Assembly: GCF_030063335.1 (NCBI RefSeq)
Contig: NZ_JASISW010000001.1
Coordinates: forward strand, 62,001-126,000
Reading direction: 5' to 3'
Source: Rhodococcus sp. G-MC3
GTDB taxonomy: Bacteria > Actinomycetota > Actinomycetes > Mycobacteriales > Mycobacteriaceae
DNA length: 64,000 bases
Part shown: piece after piece, positions 19,290 to 26,893 of the stretch
How the letters are laid out: every line of letters begins with the position of its first letter
Position numbering within the stretch: the stretch's first letter is position 1
Notes under the pieces: model-generated
Database searches by the model: none
What the model was told of the DNA's origin: nothing
The model's input: only the letters and a program-made list of their open reading frames with translations
Translations under genes and position numbers: made by a program

Positions 19290-20167
19290 TGAGTGACGCC
19301 GTAGCTGTTCTCTACGACGTTCCCGGCCCGAAGGCCAAGGTTCGCTACCGAATTCTGTCCGGTGTCGTTCTCCTGGTCTCGCTCGGAATCGCCGTGCTGG
19401 TGTACCTCGCGCTCGATTCGAAGGGCCAGATCACGGCCGCCAAATGGGAGCCGTTCGTCACCGCGAGCACGTGGACGACGTATCTACTGCCGGGAATCCA
19501 AGGCACTCTGGTCGCGGCAGCGCTCTCGATCGTGTTGGCACTCGTCCTGGGTGCGGTGCTCGGCATCGGCCGACTGTCGGACCACCGATCTGTTCGAATC
19601 ATCAGCGGCATTTTCGTCGAACTGTTCCGTGCGGTGCCGGTTCTGATCCTGATGATCTTTCTCTACGCGGTGTATGCCGAGTACGAAGTCTTCAAGGTCA
19701 AGTACCTCGCACTGGCAGCGGTCGTGACTGGCCTGACGCTGTACAACGGATCGGTCATCGCGGAAATTGTTCGAGCAGGGGTCAATTCGCTACCGAAGGG
19801 CCAAACCGAGGCCGCGTCCGCGCTCGGCATGCGCAAGGGCCAGGTCATGACGATCGTGCTTCTTCCGCAGGCCGTGACCGCGATGCTGCCGGCCATCATC
19901 TCTCAGATGGTCGTTGCGCTGAAGGACTCTGCACTCGGTTACCTCATCGGGTACGTCGAAGTTGTTCGTGCTGGTCAGCAGGTCGGCGCGTTCTACGGCA
20001 ACTACCTGCCGTCCCTGATGATCGTCGCGATCATCATGATCGTCATCAACTCGCTGTTGACCAAGCTCGCGACAGTGGTCGAGGGACGGATGCGGCAGAA
20101 GAAGCGCAAGACCGGCGGCGGGGTTGTGGCGCTGCAGGAGGTTGGCGCCGATCCTGCCGGGGCTTGA
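19289..20167 (+). CDS. gluD: Glutamate ABC transporter permease 2
   Basis: Second HisMQ-family permease of the importer, about 292 residues. Hydrophobic segments lie near residues 22-44, 65-95, 115-140, 150-170 and 240-265, and the EAA-type loop reads EAASALGMRKGQVMTIVLLPQAV. The ATG at 19289 shares its A with the gluC stop codon (TGATG). The C-terminal tail is basic and cytoplasmic. A strong terminator follows 48 bases downstream. Confidence 0.9.
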   Translation: MSDAVAVLYDVPGPKAKVRYRILSGVVLLVSLGIAVLVYLALDSKGQITAAKWEPFVTASTWTTYLLPGIQGTLVAAALSIVLALVLGAVLGIGRLSDHRSVRIISGIFVELFRAVPVLILMIFLYAVYAEYEVFKVKYLALAAVVTGLTLYNGSVIAEIVRAGVNSLPKGQTEAASALGMRKGQVMTIVLLPQAVTAMLPAIISQMVVALKDSALGYLIGYVEVVRAGQQVGAFYGNYLPSLMIVAIIMIVINSLLTKLATVVEGRMRQKKRKTGGGVVALQEVGADPAGA

Positions 20168-20215
20168 TCACACCCCGTCTGATCTCCCCCGCTTGCTTTC
20201 GGACGAACACACGAC

Positions 20216-20250
20216 GAGGCCCGCAACACCGTGAAGGTGTTGCGGGCCTC
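20216..20250. terminator. Terminator hairpin between gluD and recX
   Basis: GAGGCCCGCAACACC (20216-20230) and its perfect complement (20236-20250) form a 15-bp stem with the loop GTGAA. It sits between the convergent gluD and recX and can stop transcription from both sides; there is no long U-tract, as is usual for terminators in high-GC actinobacteria. Confidence 0.85.
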
Positions 20251-20284
20251 GGCTGTTCGACGGCTACCTACTTCGAGTGGACGA

Positions 20285-20839
20285 TCACCCGAGGTCGCTG
20301 CCATCGAAGTCTTCGGTATCGGCTCCTGCACGGTCGAGCTCCGACTTCACGACACCGAAGGCCATTCCCTGCGAGTAACCACGGCGGGCAAGCATACCGA
20401 CCAGCTTGCGAACGATCTTGTCTCGCTCGGAGCGCGCATCCGGATGAGATGGATCCGGCAACATCAGAGTGCGACAACGCTTCTGGACCAATTCTGCTGC
20501 CCGCTCACGCTCGTCCTCGGCGTCGATCTGATCCAGTGCTGCAACCGCATCCTCGTTACTGACACCCTTGGTACGGAGCTCTCGACTCAGAGCCTGTTTG
20601 CCTTTGCCCGAGTAGGTATGTCGAGAATGCACCCACTGCTCGGCGAATGCGGCATCGTCGACCAGATTGGCGACTGCCAAGCGATCCAACACCACTGCTG
20701 CTACGTCGGGAGTGAAACCCTTCTGTGCCAGTCTGGACTCGAGCTCGTACCTACTGCGCGCTCGGGCGGCCAGCAGCCGAAGGCAAGCGTCTTTGGCCTG
20801 AGCTTCGGTGCCGCCGCCTTCGGTGGGCTTTTCCACCAT
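20285..20839 (-). CDS. recX: Regulatory protein RecX
   Basis: RecX is a small helical protein that binds RecA filaments and dampens RecA recombinase and coprotease activity. The 184-residue product has three-helix repeats with the family pattern (SRYELESRLAQKGF, DDAAFAEQWVHSR, SGKGKQALSRELRTKGV). It lies nine bases downstream of recA on the same strand, the usual arrangement, so it is made with RecA after DNA damage. The last 15 residues are acidic and variable. Confidence 0.93.
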   Translation of the reverse strand: MVEKPTEGGGTEAQAKDACLRLLAARARSRYELESRLAQKGFTPDVAAVVLDRLAVANLVDDAAFAEQWVHSRHTYSGKGKQALSRELRTKGVSNEDAVAALDQIDAEDERERAAELVQKRCRTLMLPDPSHPDARSERDKIVRKLVGMLARRGYSQGMAFGVVKSELDRAGADTEDFDGSDLG

Positions 20840-20848
20840 GAGGGCCGC

Positions 20849-21886
20849 TTAGAACTCGACTGGCGCTGCTGCGTCCTCGGTAGCCGTGACATCGGCACCG
20901 ATCTGCAGCTTCTCCATGATCTTCTTCTCGATCTCGTCGCGGACATCAGGGTTCTCGAGCATGAACTTGCGGGCATTTTCCTTGCCCTGACCGAGCTGAT
21001 CACCGTCGTAGGTGAACCACGAGCCGGACTTGCGGATGAATCCGTGCTCGACACCCATGTCGATCAACGAGCCCTCGCGGCTGATCCCCTTGCCGTAGAT
21101 GATGTCGAATTCTGCCTGCTTGAACGGCGGCGCAACCTTGTTCTTGACGACCTTGACGCGGGTGCGGTTACCGATTGCATCGGTGCCGTCCTTGAGCGTC
21201 TCGATACGACGAATGTCGAGGCGAACAGAGGCGTAGAACTTGAGAGCCTTACCACCGGTCGTGGTCTCGGGTGAACCGAACATGACGCCGATCTTCTCGC
21301 GCAGCTGATTGATGAAAATGACCGTGGTGCCGGAGTTGCTCATGGCACCGGTCATCTTGCGCAGCGCCTGACTCATCAGACGAGCCTGCAGACCTACGTG
21401 ACTGTCACCCATTTCGCCCTCGATCTCGGCGCGGGGCACCAGTGCTGCCACCGAGTCGATGACCAGGATGTCTAGGGCGCCCGATCGGATCAACATGTCC
21501 GCGATCTCGAGAGCCTGCTCACCGGTATCGGGCTGTGAGACCAGCAATGCGTCGGTGTCGACGCCCAACTTCTGGGCGTAGTCCGGGTCGAGAGCGTGCT
21601 CCGCGTCGATGAATGCGGCGATTCCGCCTGCCCGCTGGGCACTGGCCACTGCATGTAGTGCGACGGTCGTTTTACCCGAGGACTCAGGGCCGTAGACCTC
21701 GACGACACGTCCACGCGGCAACCCTCCGATGCCGAGTGCGACGTCCAGCGCAATGGAGCCGGTGGGGATGACCGCGATCGGCTGACGAACTTCGTCGCCG
21801 AGCCGCATCACCGATCCCTTGCCGAAGTTCTTGTCGATCTGAGCAAGTGCGAGGTCGAGCGCTTTGTCGCGATCGTATGCAGCCAT
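20849..21886 (-). CDS. recA: Recombinase RecA
   Basis: RecA forms filaments on single-stranded DNA for strand exchange and triggers LexA self-cleavage. The 345-residue protein carries Walker A GPESSGKT at 66-73, the allele-independent [23 protein letters not shown] loop region and an acidic C-terminus. There is no intein, unlike the recA of M. tuberculosis. A ribosome site AAGGAGA precedes the ATG. Two damage-inducible promoters are recognisable upstream (21927-21949 and 22079-22101). Confidence 0.98.
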   Translation of the reverse strand: MAAYDRDKALDLALAQIDKNFGKGSVMRLGDEVRQPIAVIPTGSIALDVALGIGGLPRGRVVEVYGPESSGKTTVALHAVASAQRAGGIAAFIDAEHALDPDYAQKLGVDTDALLVSQPDTGEQALEIADMLIRSGALDILVIDSVAALVPRAEIEGEMGDSHVGLQARLMSQALRKMTGAMSNSGTTVIFINQLREKIGVMFGSPETTTGGKALKFYASVRLDIRRIETLKDGTDAIGNRTRVKVVKNKVAPPFKQAEFDIIYGKGISREGSLIDMGVEHGFIRKSGSWFTYDGDQLGQGKENARKFMLENPDVRDEIEKKIMEKLQIGADVTATEDAAAPVEF

Positions 21887-21926
21887 CGTGATCTCCTTGT
21901 GTGGTCTCGTTCAGCGTGTGGCGGTA

Positions 21927-21949
21927 ACGCTAGAGCGAGGTACCGACAG
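21927..21949 (-). promoter_or_regulatory. RecA-NDp type promoter (P1) of recA
   Basis: Read on the minus strand, CTGTCGGTA (21949-21941), 8 bases, then TAGCGT (21932-21927) matches the mycobacterial RecA-NDp consensus tTGTCRgtg-N8-TAnnnT with exact spacing. That promoter class is LexA-independent, DNA-damage-inducible and activated by PafBC. The -10 box lies 41 bases before the recA start. Confidence 0.75.
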
Positions 21950-21960
21950 ACTCTGTTCTC

Positions 21961-22021
21961 CGGTCACTTCGCAGGCTCCGCTCCCGCATTTTTACGGTCA
22001 CTTCGCAGGCTTCGCTCCCGC
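21961..22021. repeat. 27-bp direct repeat between the two recA promoters
   Basis: The 27-base unit beginning CGGTCACTTCGCAGGC occurs at 21961-21987 and 21995-22021 with one mismatch, separated by seven bases (ATTTTTA). A third, degenerate copy starts near 22028 (TGGTCACTCGCTCC). The repeat lies in the untranslated leader that a transcript from the distal promoter would carry. Confidence 0.85.
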
Positions 22022-22078
22022 GTGTCCTGGTCACTCGCTCCAGCTATTTCCGCTCACGCAGAATCACCGAATGACACG

Positions 22079-22101
22079 AGCATAGGGGAACACCTGTTCG
22101 A
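22079..22101 (-). promoter_or_regulatory. LexA (SOS) box with overlapping promoter P2 of recA
   Basis: On the minus strand the box reads TCGAAC-AGGT-GTTCCC (22101-22086), ten of twelve positions of the actinobacterial SOS consensus TCGAAC-N4-GTTCGA. A TANNNT-type -10 box TATGCT follows at 22084-22079, so LexA bound here would cover the promoter. It is about 200 bases upstream of recA, in the order seen in mycobacteria (LexA-controlled promoter distal). Confidence 0.7.
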
Positions 22102-22163
22102 CTACGGAACCGACACGCCGTAAAAGAAAGGAGGAGCCTGCGGGAACAACCACAGGCCCATGT

Positions 22164-22358
22164 TCACCACCGAGAACGGGGAACGTCGAATTCCCGGCAC
22201 AGCGCGCGCCATACCTCACGCGGATCGACACCAGCTTCGATCGCCTGGGCACCTGTGAGGCCGTTCAGACTGGTGATGACGTGGTCCACAAGGATCGAAT
22301 CCCCCTGCATTCCGCCGAACTCGTCCACGAGCAGTTCCCGAAATTCAGTCAAGCGCAC
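22164..22358 (-). CDS. DUF3046 protein
   Basis: This 64-residue protein (MRLTEFRELLVDEFG at the start, REVWRALCREFDVP near the end) is the actinobacterial DUF3046 family member found immediately upstream of recA, Rv2738c in my memory. It is a small, mostly helical cytoplasmic protein with no known activity. It is not covered by the LexA box, which lies downstream of its stop. It starts 23 bases after the glycosyltransferase stop and may be co-transcribed with it. Confidence 0.85.
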   Translation of the reverse strand: MRLTEFRELLVDEFGGMQGDSILVDHVITSLNGLTGAQAIEAGVDPREVWRALCREFDVPRSRW

Positions 22359-22381
22359 GGCGCAACCGTACCGAACACCGC

Positions 22382-23530
22382 TCAGCTCAGCACACGGCGG
22401 CAGATGGCGACGGGGTCCTCCACGTTGCTCCCGCTGGCAGACGCCGCAGCCGCTGCCTTCGCGTATGCGGGGTCCGACAACACCTTCATGACCGCATCAC
22501 CGATCGACTTCGAGCTGGGCGGACGAACAAGCACCGCGCTCCCCTGCCGCTGCGCCCGGTTGGCCAGCTCCCATTGGTCACCGCCGCCTGGAACGGCGAC
22601 GACGGGAACTCCATGCATGAGGGCCTTGGCCAGAAGGCCATGACCACTTCCGCAGACGACGACATCGGCGTGACGAAGTAGATGGTCTTGCCTGCCGAGC
22701 CCCGCGGAGGCCCAGTCGGGCAGTTCCGCGGGCGGTGTGTCGAGCATCGAAGCCACGAGACGGGTACCACTGCCCTCCAACCCTTCGAGCGTGCACTCGA
22801 GCATTCCTTCTGCGCCGGTGAACGCGGTCGAGGGGGCGACCATCACCACTGGTCCCGCGCCTGGCGGCGGCGTGAGAACGGCGTCGGTCGGCTCCCACAG
22901 CAATGGCCCGACAACGAATGCTTCGGCAGGCCAGTCAGGCCGCGGCACTTCGAGCGCCGGGATGGTTGCGATCAATCGCGCCACCGGTCCCGGGTCCTCG
23001 GCAGGCAAGCCGATACCGACCCGCGCGGCGCTGCGTTGCGCCTTTCCCTGCGCGATAGATCGTCCCGTCGCTGCGCGCATCAACGTGTCCCTGAGCCGGC
23101 CACGGATGCCGGTGCCAGGGGCAAGTCCGCTGCCGATGGGCGGTAACCCTCGCGACGGCGCATACAGCGGGTGTGGCGACAGCTCCACCCACGGAACTCC
23201 CAACCGCTCTGCCGCCAAACCGCCGCCTGCAGTGAGAATGTCCGACACCACCAGGTCGGCATCGACCTCCACGAGGTCCGGCAGCAGTTCGGTCGCGATG
23301 AATGCCGCTCGCGAGTGAATTCGTTGGCCAGCGTCCATGTCGTCGTCCTCGGGCCGGGGCGTCAGACCCTTGAGGAGTCGGGTGTCGATCCCTGCTTTGG
23401 TCGCACCCTCGATCCACCGCGCACCGGTGAACAGCACCGCTGTATCTCCCGCTGCGATGAACGCGAGACACAGCGCTATTGCTGGAAAGGCATGTCCGGG
23501 GTCGGGACCGGCTACGACCGCTACTCGCAC
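22382..23530 (-). CDS. Glycosyltransferase family 1-like (UGT fold) protein
   Basis: The product (382 residues from the GTG at 23530) has the two-Rossmann GT-B layout: an N-terminal VAVVAGPDPGHAFPAIALCLAF acceptor-domain start and, near residues 290-360, the donor-binding part with HADVVVCGSGHGLLAKALMHGVPVVAVPGGGDQWELANRAQ. This resembles macrolide and flavonoid type glycosyltransferases (MGT/UGT) and the mycobacterial neighbour Rv2739c. Donor and acceptor are unknown. The frame is open a further 86 codons upstream, discussed separately. Confidence 0.75.
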   Translation of the reverse strand: MRVAVVAGPDPGHAFPAIALCLAFIAAGDTAVLFTGARWIEGATKAGIDTRLLKGLTPRPEDDDMDAGQRIHSRAAFIATELLPDLVEVDADLVVSDILTAGGGLAAERLGVPWVELSPHPLYAPSRGLPPIGSGLAPGTGIRGRLRDTLMRAATGRSIAQGKAQRSAARVGIGLPAEDPGPVARLIATIPALEVPRPDWPAEAFVVGPLLWEPTDAVLTPPPGAGPVVMVAPSTAFTGAEGMLECTLEGLEGSGTRLVASMLDTPPAELPDWASAGLGRQDHLLRHADVVVCGSGHGLLAKALMHGVPVVAVPGGGDQWELANRAQRQGSAVLVRPPSSKSIGDAVMKVLSDPAYAKAAAAASASGSNVEDPVAICRRVLS

Positions 23531-23857
23531 GCGCTCAGCGTGCCACAGTTCACCGATTGTCGAATCGATAGCCGGTCTTGATACGCACACGTCGATGACG
23601 TCGGCGATGGAATCGAAACCATCAGTAATCGCCGCGGACAACTGTTCGATCAACCGTGCCTGGTCCCGAATCAACGAACTGCCATCGCTCGATACACCTG
23701 CGATACGAGCGGACCGCGTGGTCAGGATGCCTCGAGCGACCGCGCTTTCACGTGCGACCACCATCGACCTGAGGCGAGGGGGTCGCAACCCTCTGGTCGT
23801 TGCAACGCTTGCGATCCCGGCGCCCCACTGCGTCGAGTCCGGAGTCGAACCGGGATG
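23531..23857 (-). other. Gap with an in-frame upstream extension of the glycosyltransferase
   Basis: This 327-base stretch separates the TetR gene from the glycosyltransferase. The glycosyltransferase frame stays open through it to 23788, with a helical-looking stretch (ARLIEQLSAAITDGFDSIADVID), so a longer 468-residue product cannot be excluded. I recognise no domain in the extension and see no RNA gene or repeat. Confidence 0.35.
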
Positions 23858-24538
23858 TCACGAAGCACGCGGCCGCAGATATGCGTCGACGGCATAGGTG
23901 ATTTCGGTGACGAGTTCGTCTCCGGGGATACGCGCAGCGACCATGCCCGCGGACTGTGTTGCCGACTGCACCATCAACAGCACCACAGTGGCGAGGTGAA
24001 TCGGATCGCCGTCACGGACCGACGAATCTCGCTGTCCTCGTTCGATTACAGGTAACAAGGCATCGATGATCGAGGACTGACTCGTTCCGAGTCGGTGCAG
24101 GATGTAGGTCGCAAGTATGTCGGGGTCGGACTGCAGGATCTTCACGAACAACGGATGCGTTCGAATTGCGTCGGCCGCGGCACCCGCCGCAGAAGAGATC
24201 TGCAGGCGCGCAGACGGAACAGGAGCAAACGACGGCATGAGAGATCCGATTTCGCGGGTGAGCAGGCTTGAAACGACCGCTCGTGTGTCCGCCCAACGCC
24301 GGTACACCGTGGGGCGACTCACCTTGGCATGCCGAGCGATCTCTGCCAACGTGGTGCGCCGAACGCCGTATTCCAGAATGCACGATCGGGCGGCATCGAG
24401 GACTTGGTCTTCGACGGAGACGGCCCCTGCGTCTGGAGAGGGCACAGGGTCGGGAGAGGCCGCAGGGTCGGGAGAGGCCGCGGGATTGGAAGGGTCGGGA
24501 GAGGCCACGGCCTGCTCGGTCTGCCACACCTCGTTCAC
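23858..24538 (-). CDS. TetR-family transcriptional regulator
   Basis: The protein has a TetR helix-turn-helix (VLDAARSCILEYGVRRTTLAEIARHAKVSRPTVYRRW, with the recognition helix at its end) and a helical ligand-binding C-terminal domain. The N-terminus before the DNA-binding domain is unusual: a Pro/Asp/Ser-rich stretch with three ASPDP repeats. The start is uncertain among GTG codons at 24538 and 24544; about 226 residues result. It is divergent from the lipid kinase gene, which may be a target. The effector is unknown. Confidence 0.8.
   Translation of the reverse strand: MNEVWQTEQAVASPDPSNPAASPDPAASPDPVPSPDAGAVSVEDQVLDAARSCILEYGVRRTTLAEIARHAKVSRPTVYRRWADTRAVVSSLLTREIGSLMPSFAPVPSARLQISSAAGAAADAIRTHPLFVKILQSDPDILATYILHRLGTSQSSIIDALLPVIERGQRDSSVRDGDPIHLATVVLLMVQSATQSAGMVAARIPGDELVTEITYAVDAYLRPRAS
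24433..24506 (-). repeat. Tandem repeat coding the ASPDP segment of the TetR protein
   Basis: Copies of an 18-base unit of the type GCAGGGTCGGGAGAGGCC (plus-strand reading) repeat here, the last separated by nine extra bases. The unit is a multiple of three, so repeat number changes only lengthen or shorten the linker before the DNA-binding domain. Confidence 0.65.
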
Positions 24539-24593
24539 TGCCACACCCCGTTCACGTAGCTGTCGGTCAACGAAACAGGCAACCGGAGACCGG

Positions 24594-24618
24594 GTTACAC
24601 ACATGCAAGTTTTGTAAC
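24594..24618. promoter_or_regulatory. Candidate TetR operator
   Basis: GTTACA (24594-24599) and TGTAAC (24613-24618) form a perfect inverted repeat with 13 bases between arms, 56 bases upstream of the TetR start and in the region shared with the divergent lipid kinase gene. Position and symmetry fit an autoregulatory site. Confidence 0.4.
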
Positions 24619-24846
24619 ACCATAGATCATGCGTGAAGAGTGCCGGTGGACCTGCTCGGTGCGTCGTCACCGACGATGACATGGAATTCGTGAGGCACCG
24701 CGGAAACCAACATCCCGTCGGCGTCGGGCCCAGGTCGGAACGGCACCTACGATCTATGAAAATTGCGGTAGACCCGGGCGTTGTGCCGAACCCTGGCAAG
24801 CTGATGCCGTGAACCGAAATTCGCGGGTCCGAAGCCGTCGAAACCG

Positions 24847-25737
24847 ATGACTGCAGTGACGGTCCTGACCAATCCGACGGCAGGCAACGGGCGCGCCCCG
24901 AGAGTGTCGGAAGCAGTGATCGCGCGACTGCGCGAACGTGGAGCGCACGTCACTACTATCGAGGGTCGAACTCCGGGAGATGCGCTGGAGTCAACGAGAC
25001 GCGCCGTTCGGGCGGGTTGCGAGGCTCTTGTCGCTGTCGGTGGCGACGGGCTGGTCAATCTCGCGCTTCAAGCCGTCGCCACTACGGCGACAGCTCTCGC
25101 TGTCGCCCCAGCGGGTACCGGCAACGACTTCGCACGACTGCTCGGGGTACCGCTCGACTCTCCGTCTGCGGCGGCCGACATCGTCATGGACCACACAGTG
25201 CGTTCGATTGATTTGGGCCGGGCCCAGGATCGGTGGTTCGCGACAGTGCTTTCGACTGGATTCGACAGTCTCGTCACCGAGCGAGCCAACAGAATGCGGT
25301 GGCCGACCGGTCCACTGCGGTACGCCCTGGCAGTGATGTTGGAGCTGACCAAGTTACGGCCGATTGCTTACCGGATGGAAATCGACGGCCGGGTGCTCGA
25401 ATTCGACGCGACCCTGGTCACCGTCGGCAACGGCCCGACGTACGGCGGCGGCTTGGCCATCTGCCCTGCAGCTGCCGTCGACGACGGATTGCTCGATGTC
25501 ACGATCGTCGTGGCGTCGAGCCGCACCCGGCTTGTTCGACGTTCCCCCACCTTGTTCCAGGGCACTCACGTATCGCTGCCCGAAGTGGAGACCCATAGGG
25601 CGAAATCGGTCCTGCTTGCTGCCCCGGGGATGACCGCCTACGCGGACGGTGAGCGTTTCTCCGCGCTCCCCGTCCGCATCGAGTCCGTTTCTCGTGCCGC
25701 CAACGTACTTGTGGGCCGTTCGTCGCCGCTCGCATGA
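24847..25737 (+). CDS. Diacylglycerol/lipid kinase
   Basis: This 296-residue protein belongs to the DgkB/YegS/Rv2252 family of soluble lipid kinases that phosphorylate diacylglycerol or related lipids using ATP. The nucleotide-binding motif VGGDGLVNLALQA lies near residues 63-75, the APAGTGNDFARLLG loop follows, and the C-terminal half has the family's beta-rich lipid-binding part with VTVGNGPTYGGGLAICPAA. The ATG at 24847 lacks a strong ribosome site. Exact lipid substrate is unknown. Confidence 0.85.
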   Translation: MTAVTVLTNPTAGNGRAPRVSEAVIARLRERGAHVTTIEGRTPGDALESTRRAVRAGCEALVAVGGDGLVNLALQAVATTATALAVAPAGTGNDFARLLGVPLDSPSAAADIVMDHTVRSIDLGRAQDRWFATVLSTGFDSLVTERANRMRWPTGPLRYALAVMLELTKLRPIAYRMEIDGRVLEFDATLVTVGNGPTYGGGLAICPAAAVDDGLLDVTIVVASSRTRLVRRSPTLFQGTHVSLPEVETHRAKSVLLAAPGMTAYADGERFSALPVRIESVSRAANVLVGRSSPLA

Positions 25738-25750
25738 ATCCCGCGTCGAT

Positions 25751-25924
25751 TCACAGAGTGGTCAGGTCCCTTTTCTCGCCCGCAGTGATCGCCTTGTAGA
25801 GCCAGTAGATGCCGAACACGATGGCACCGGCCACTGCGACCCAGAACAGCCCCTTGATCACGGCTCCCAGGACGGCGAACGCGAGCCAAACGAGGACGAT
25901 GATGCCCAGGATTTTCCAGATCAT
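25751..25924 (-). CDS. Small two-helix membrane protein
   Basis: From the ATG at 25924, preceded by a purine-rich AAGGGAAAGGGAAACGA, the product has 57 residues with two hydrophobic segments (about 3-21 and 24-43, KILGIIVLVWLAFAVLGAV and WVAVAGAIVFGIYWLY) and a charged tail. It lies downstream of pspM on the same strand after a 110-base gap, which suggests a role in the envelope but nothing more. I do not recognise the family. Confidence 0.6.
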   Translation of the reverse strand: MIWKILGIIVLVWLAFAVLGAVIKGLFWVAVAGAIVFGIYWLYKAITAGEKRDLTTL

Positions 25925-26035
25925 TCGTTTCCCTTTCCCTTGTGTCACTTCCGATCGTGGCACGAGCGGACCGTGAAATGACCAGGTCGCCGGTGATTTC
26001 AGGGAAAGATGGGTGAACACCCTGAGGGAAACGAC
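25751..26035. other. Spacer downstream of pspM around the small membrane protein gene
   Basis: Apart from the 57-codon gene, the bases 25925-26035 hold only its presumed leader; I see no terminator hairpin after pspM, so read-through into the small gene is possible. Confidence 0.35.
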
Positions 26036-26869
26036 TTACATGTGTCGGCCGCGAATCTCGGCCAGTTCAGCCAATGCGCTGGCCCATCCGTCGAGTCGAT
26101 CCGTTGCCGAGACGAGCTCGGCTCTGCGTCGGTCTACCGCGGTCGACGGCACGCCGCCGGGGCTGGTGAGTCGAGCAGCGGCAGCCACCAAGTCCTCGTA
26201 CTGATCGACACCCGAGAGAAGTTCACCGGCAGCGCCGGCGATGGTGGTCACAAGGTGTGCACCGGCCCGGGCGTTCGCATCCGCTGCGCGTTCCATGGCG
26301 ACGATATCGGAGGCCATCTCGGTGAGGGCACGTGCGGCGGCGGCGGCCACATCGTTGGTTTCGGTCAGCTCTACTTGATCGACGAATTCCGATCGAGCAA
26401 GAATGCCGGACAGTTCGAACAGGCTCTGCTGAGCACCGACGAGCCGATTGATCGGCTCGTACGCCGCCGACGATCTAGAGGGCAAGACCGTTTTCCTCGG
26501 CCTCTCGACGGGAAGTGGTTGCCCCCGCAGGCGCCGAAACCTATTGAACGCGAACACTGCTGGTATCGCGAACACCGCTGCGGTACCTCCGGTTGCCAGC
26601 ATCGTCCACTCCGGAGCTGATGCTGCGGCGAGTCCTGCCGTCGATACTGCCGAGACTCCCGAGGCAGACCCGAACCATGACCCCCGGCGCCGAGCACGAC
26701 GGATTCGCCGAATCTGCTTCTGCCGCGGGTCGTTCCAACGGCTCACGGCCGCCGCTGCAGATTCGCCGATCCGCCTGGCGTTGCCTGCCGCGTCGCGTAC
26801 CACCGATACTGACTCCGAAACGGGCATGGCCGACCACGTCCGTGGTCGGCCATGCTGTTCGTTCGTCAT
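26036..26869 (-). CDS. pspM: Phage-shock envelope-stress protein PspM
   Basis: This 277-residue protein matches the position (third after clgR and pspA) and layout of mycobacterial Rv2743c, PspM. A basic N-terminal region is followed by two adjoining hydrophobic segments (about 68-88 and 91-110) and a long helical C-terminal domain rich in Ala and Glu. In mycobacteria PspM is thought to link PspA to the membrane. Two starts are possible: ATG 26869, and ATG 26827, which lies in the 3' arm of a perfect palindrome. Confidence 0.82.
   Translation of the reverse strand: MTNEQHGRPRTWSAMPVSESVSVVRDAAGNARRIGESAAAAVSRWNDPRQKQIRRIRRARRRGSWFGSASGVSAVSTAGLAAASAPEWTMLATGGTAAVFAIPAVFAFNRFRRLRGQPLPVERPRKTVLPSRSSAAYEPINRLVGAQQSLFELSGILARSEFVDQVELTETNDVAAAAARALTEMASDIVAMERAADANARAGAHLVTTIAGAAGELLSGVDQYEDLVAAAARLTSPGGVPSTAVDRRRAELVSATDRLDGWASALAELAEIRGRHM
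26825..26854. repeat. Perfect 14-bp inverted repeat at the 5' end of pspM
   Basis: CATGGCCGACCACG (26825-26838) and its exact complement (26841-26854) are separated by two bases. In the clgR-pspA-pspM mRNA it would make a very stable stem that covers codons 6-15 of the longer pspM frame and the alternative start ATG at 26827. Confidence 0.85.
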
Positions 26870-26893
26870 TTTCCCGCTCCGGAACGTCCTGCG

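Noticed and set aside
20849..21886. RecA intein, as in M. tuberculosis
   Set aside because: The protein is continuous over 345 residues with no insert at the P-loop or elsewhere.
23836..23856. tRNA-like T-arm sequence (GGTTCGACTCC on the minus strand)
   Set aside because: No matching acceptor stem, anticodon arm or D-arm lies at tRNA spacing; the preceding bases are the TetR coding end and stop.
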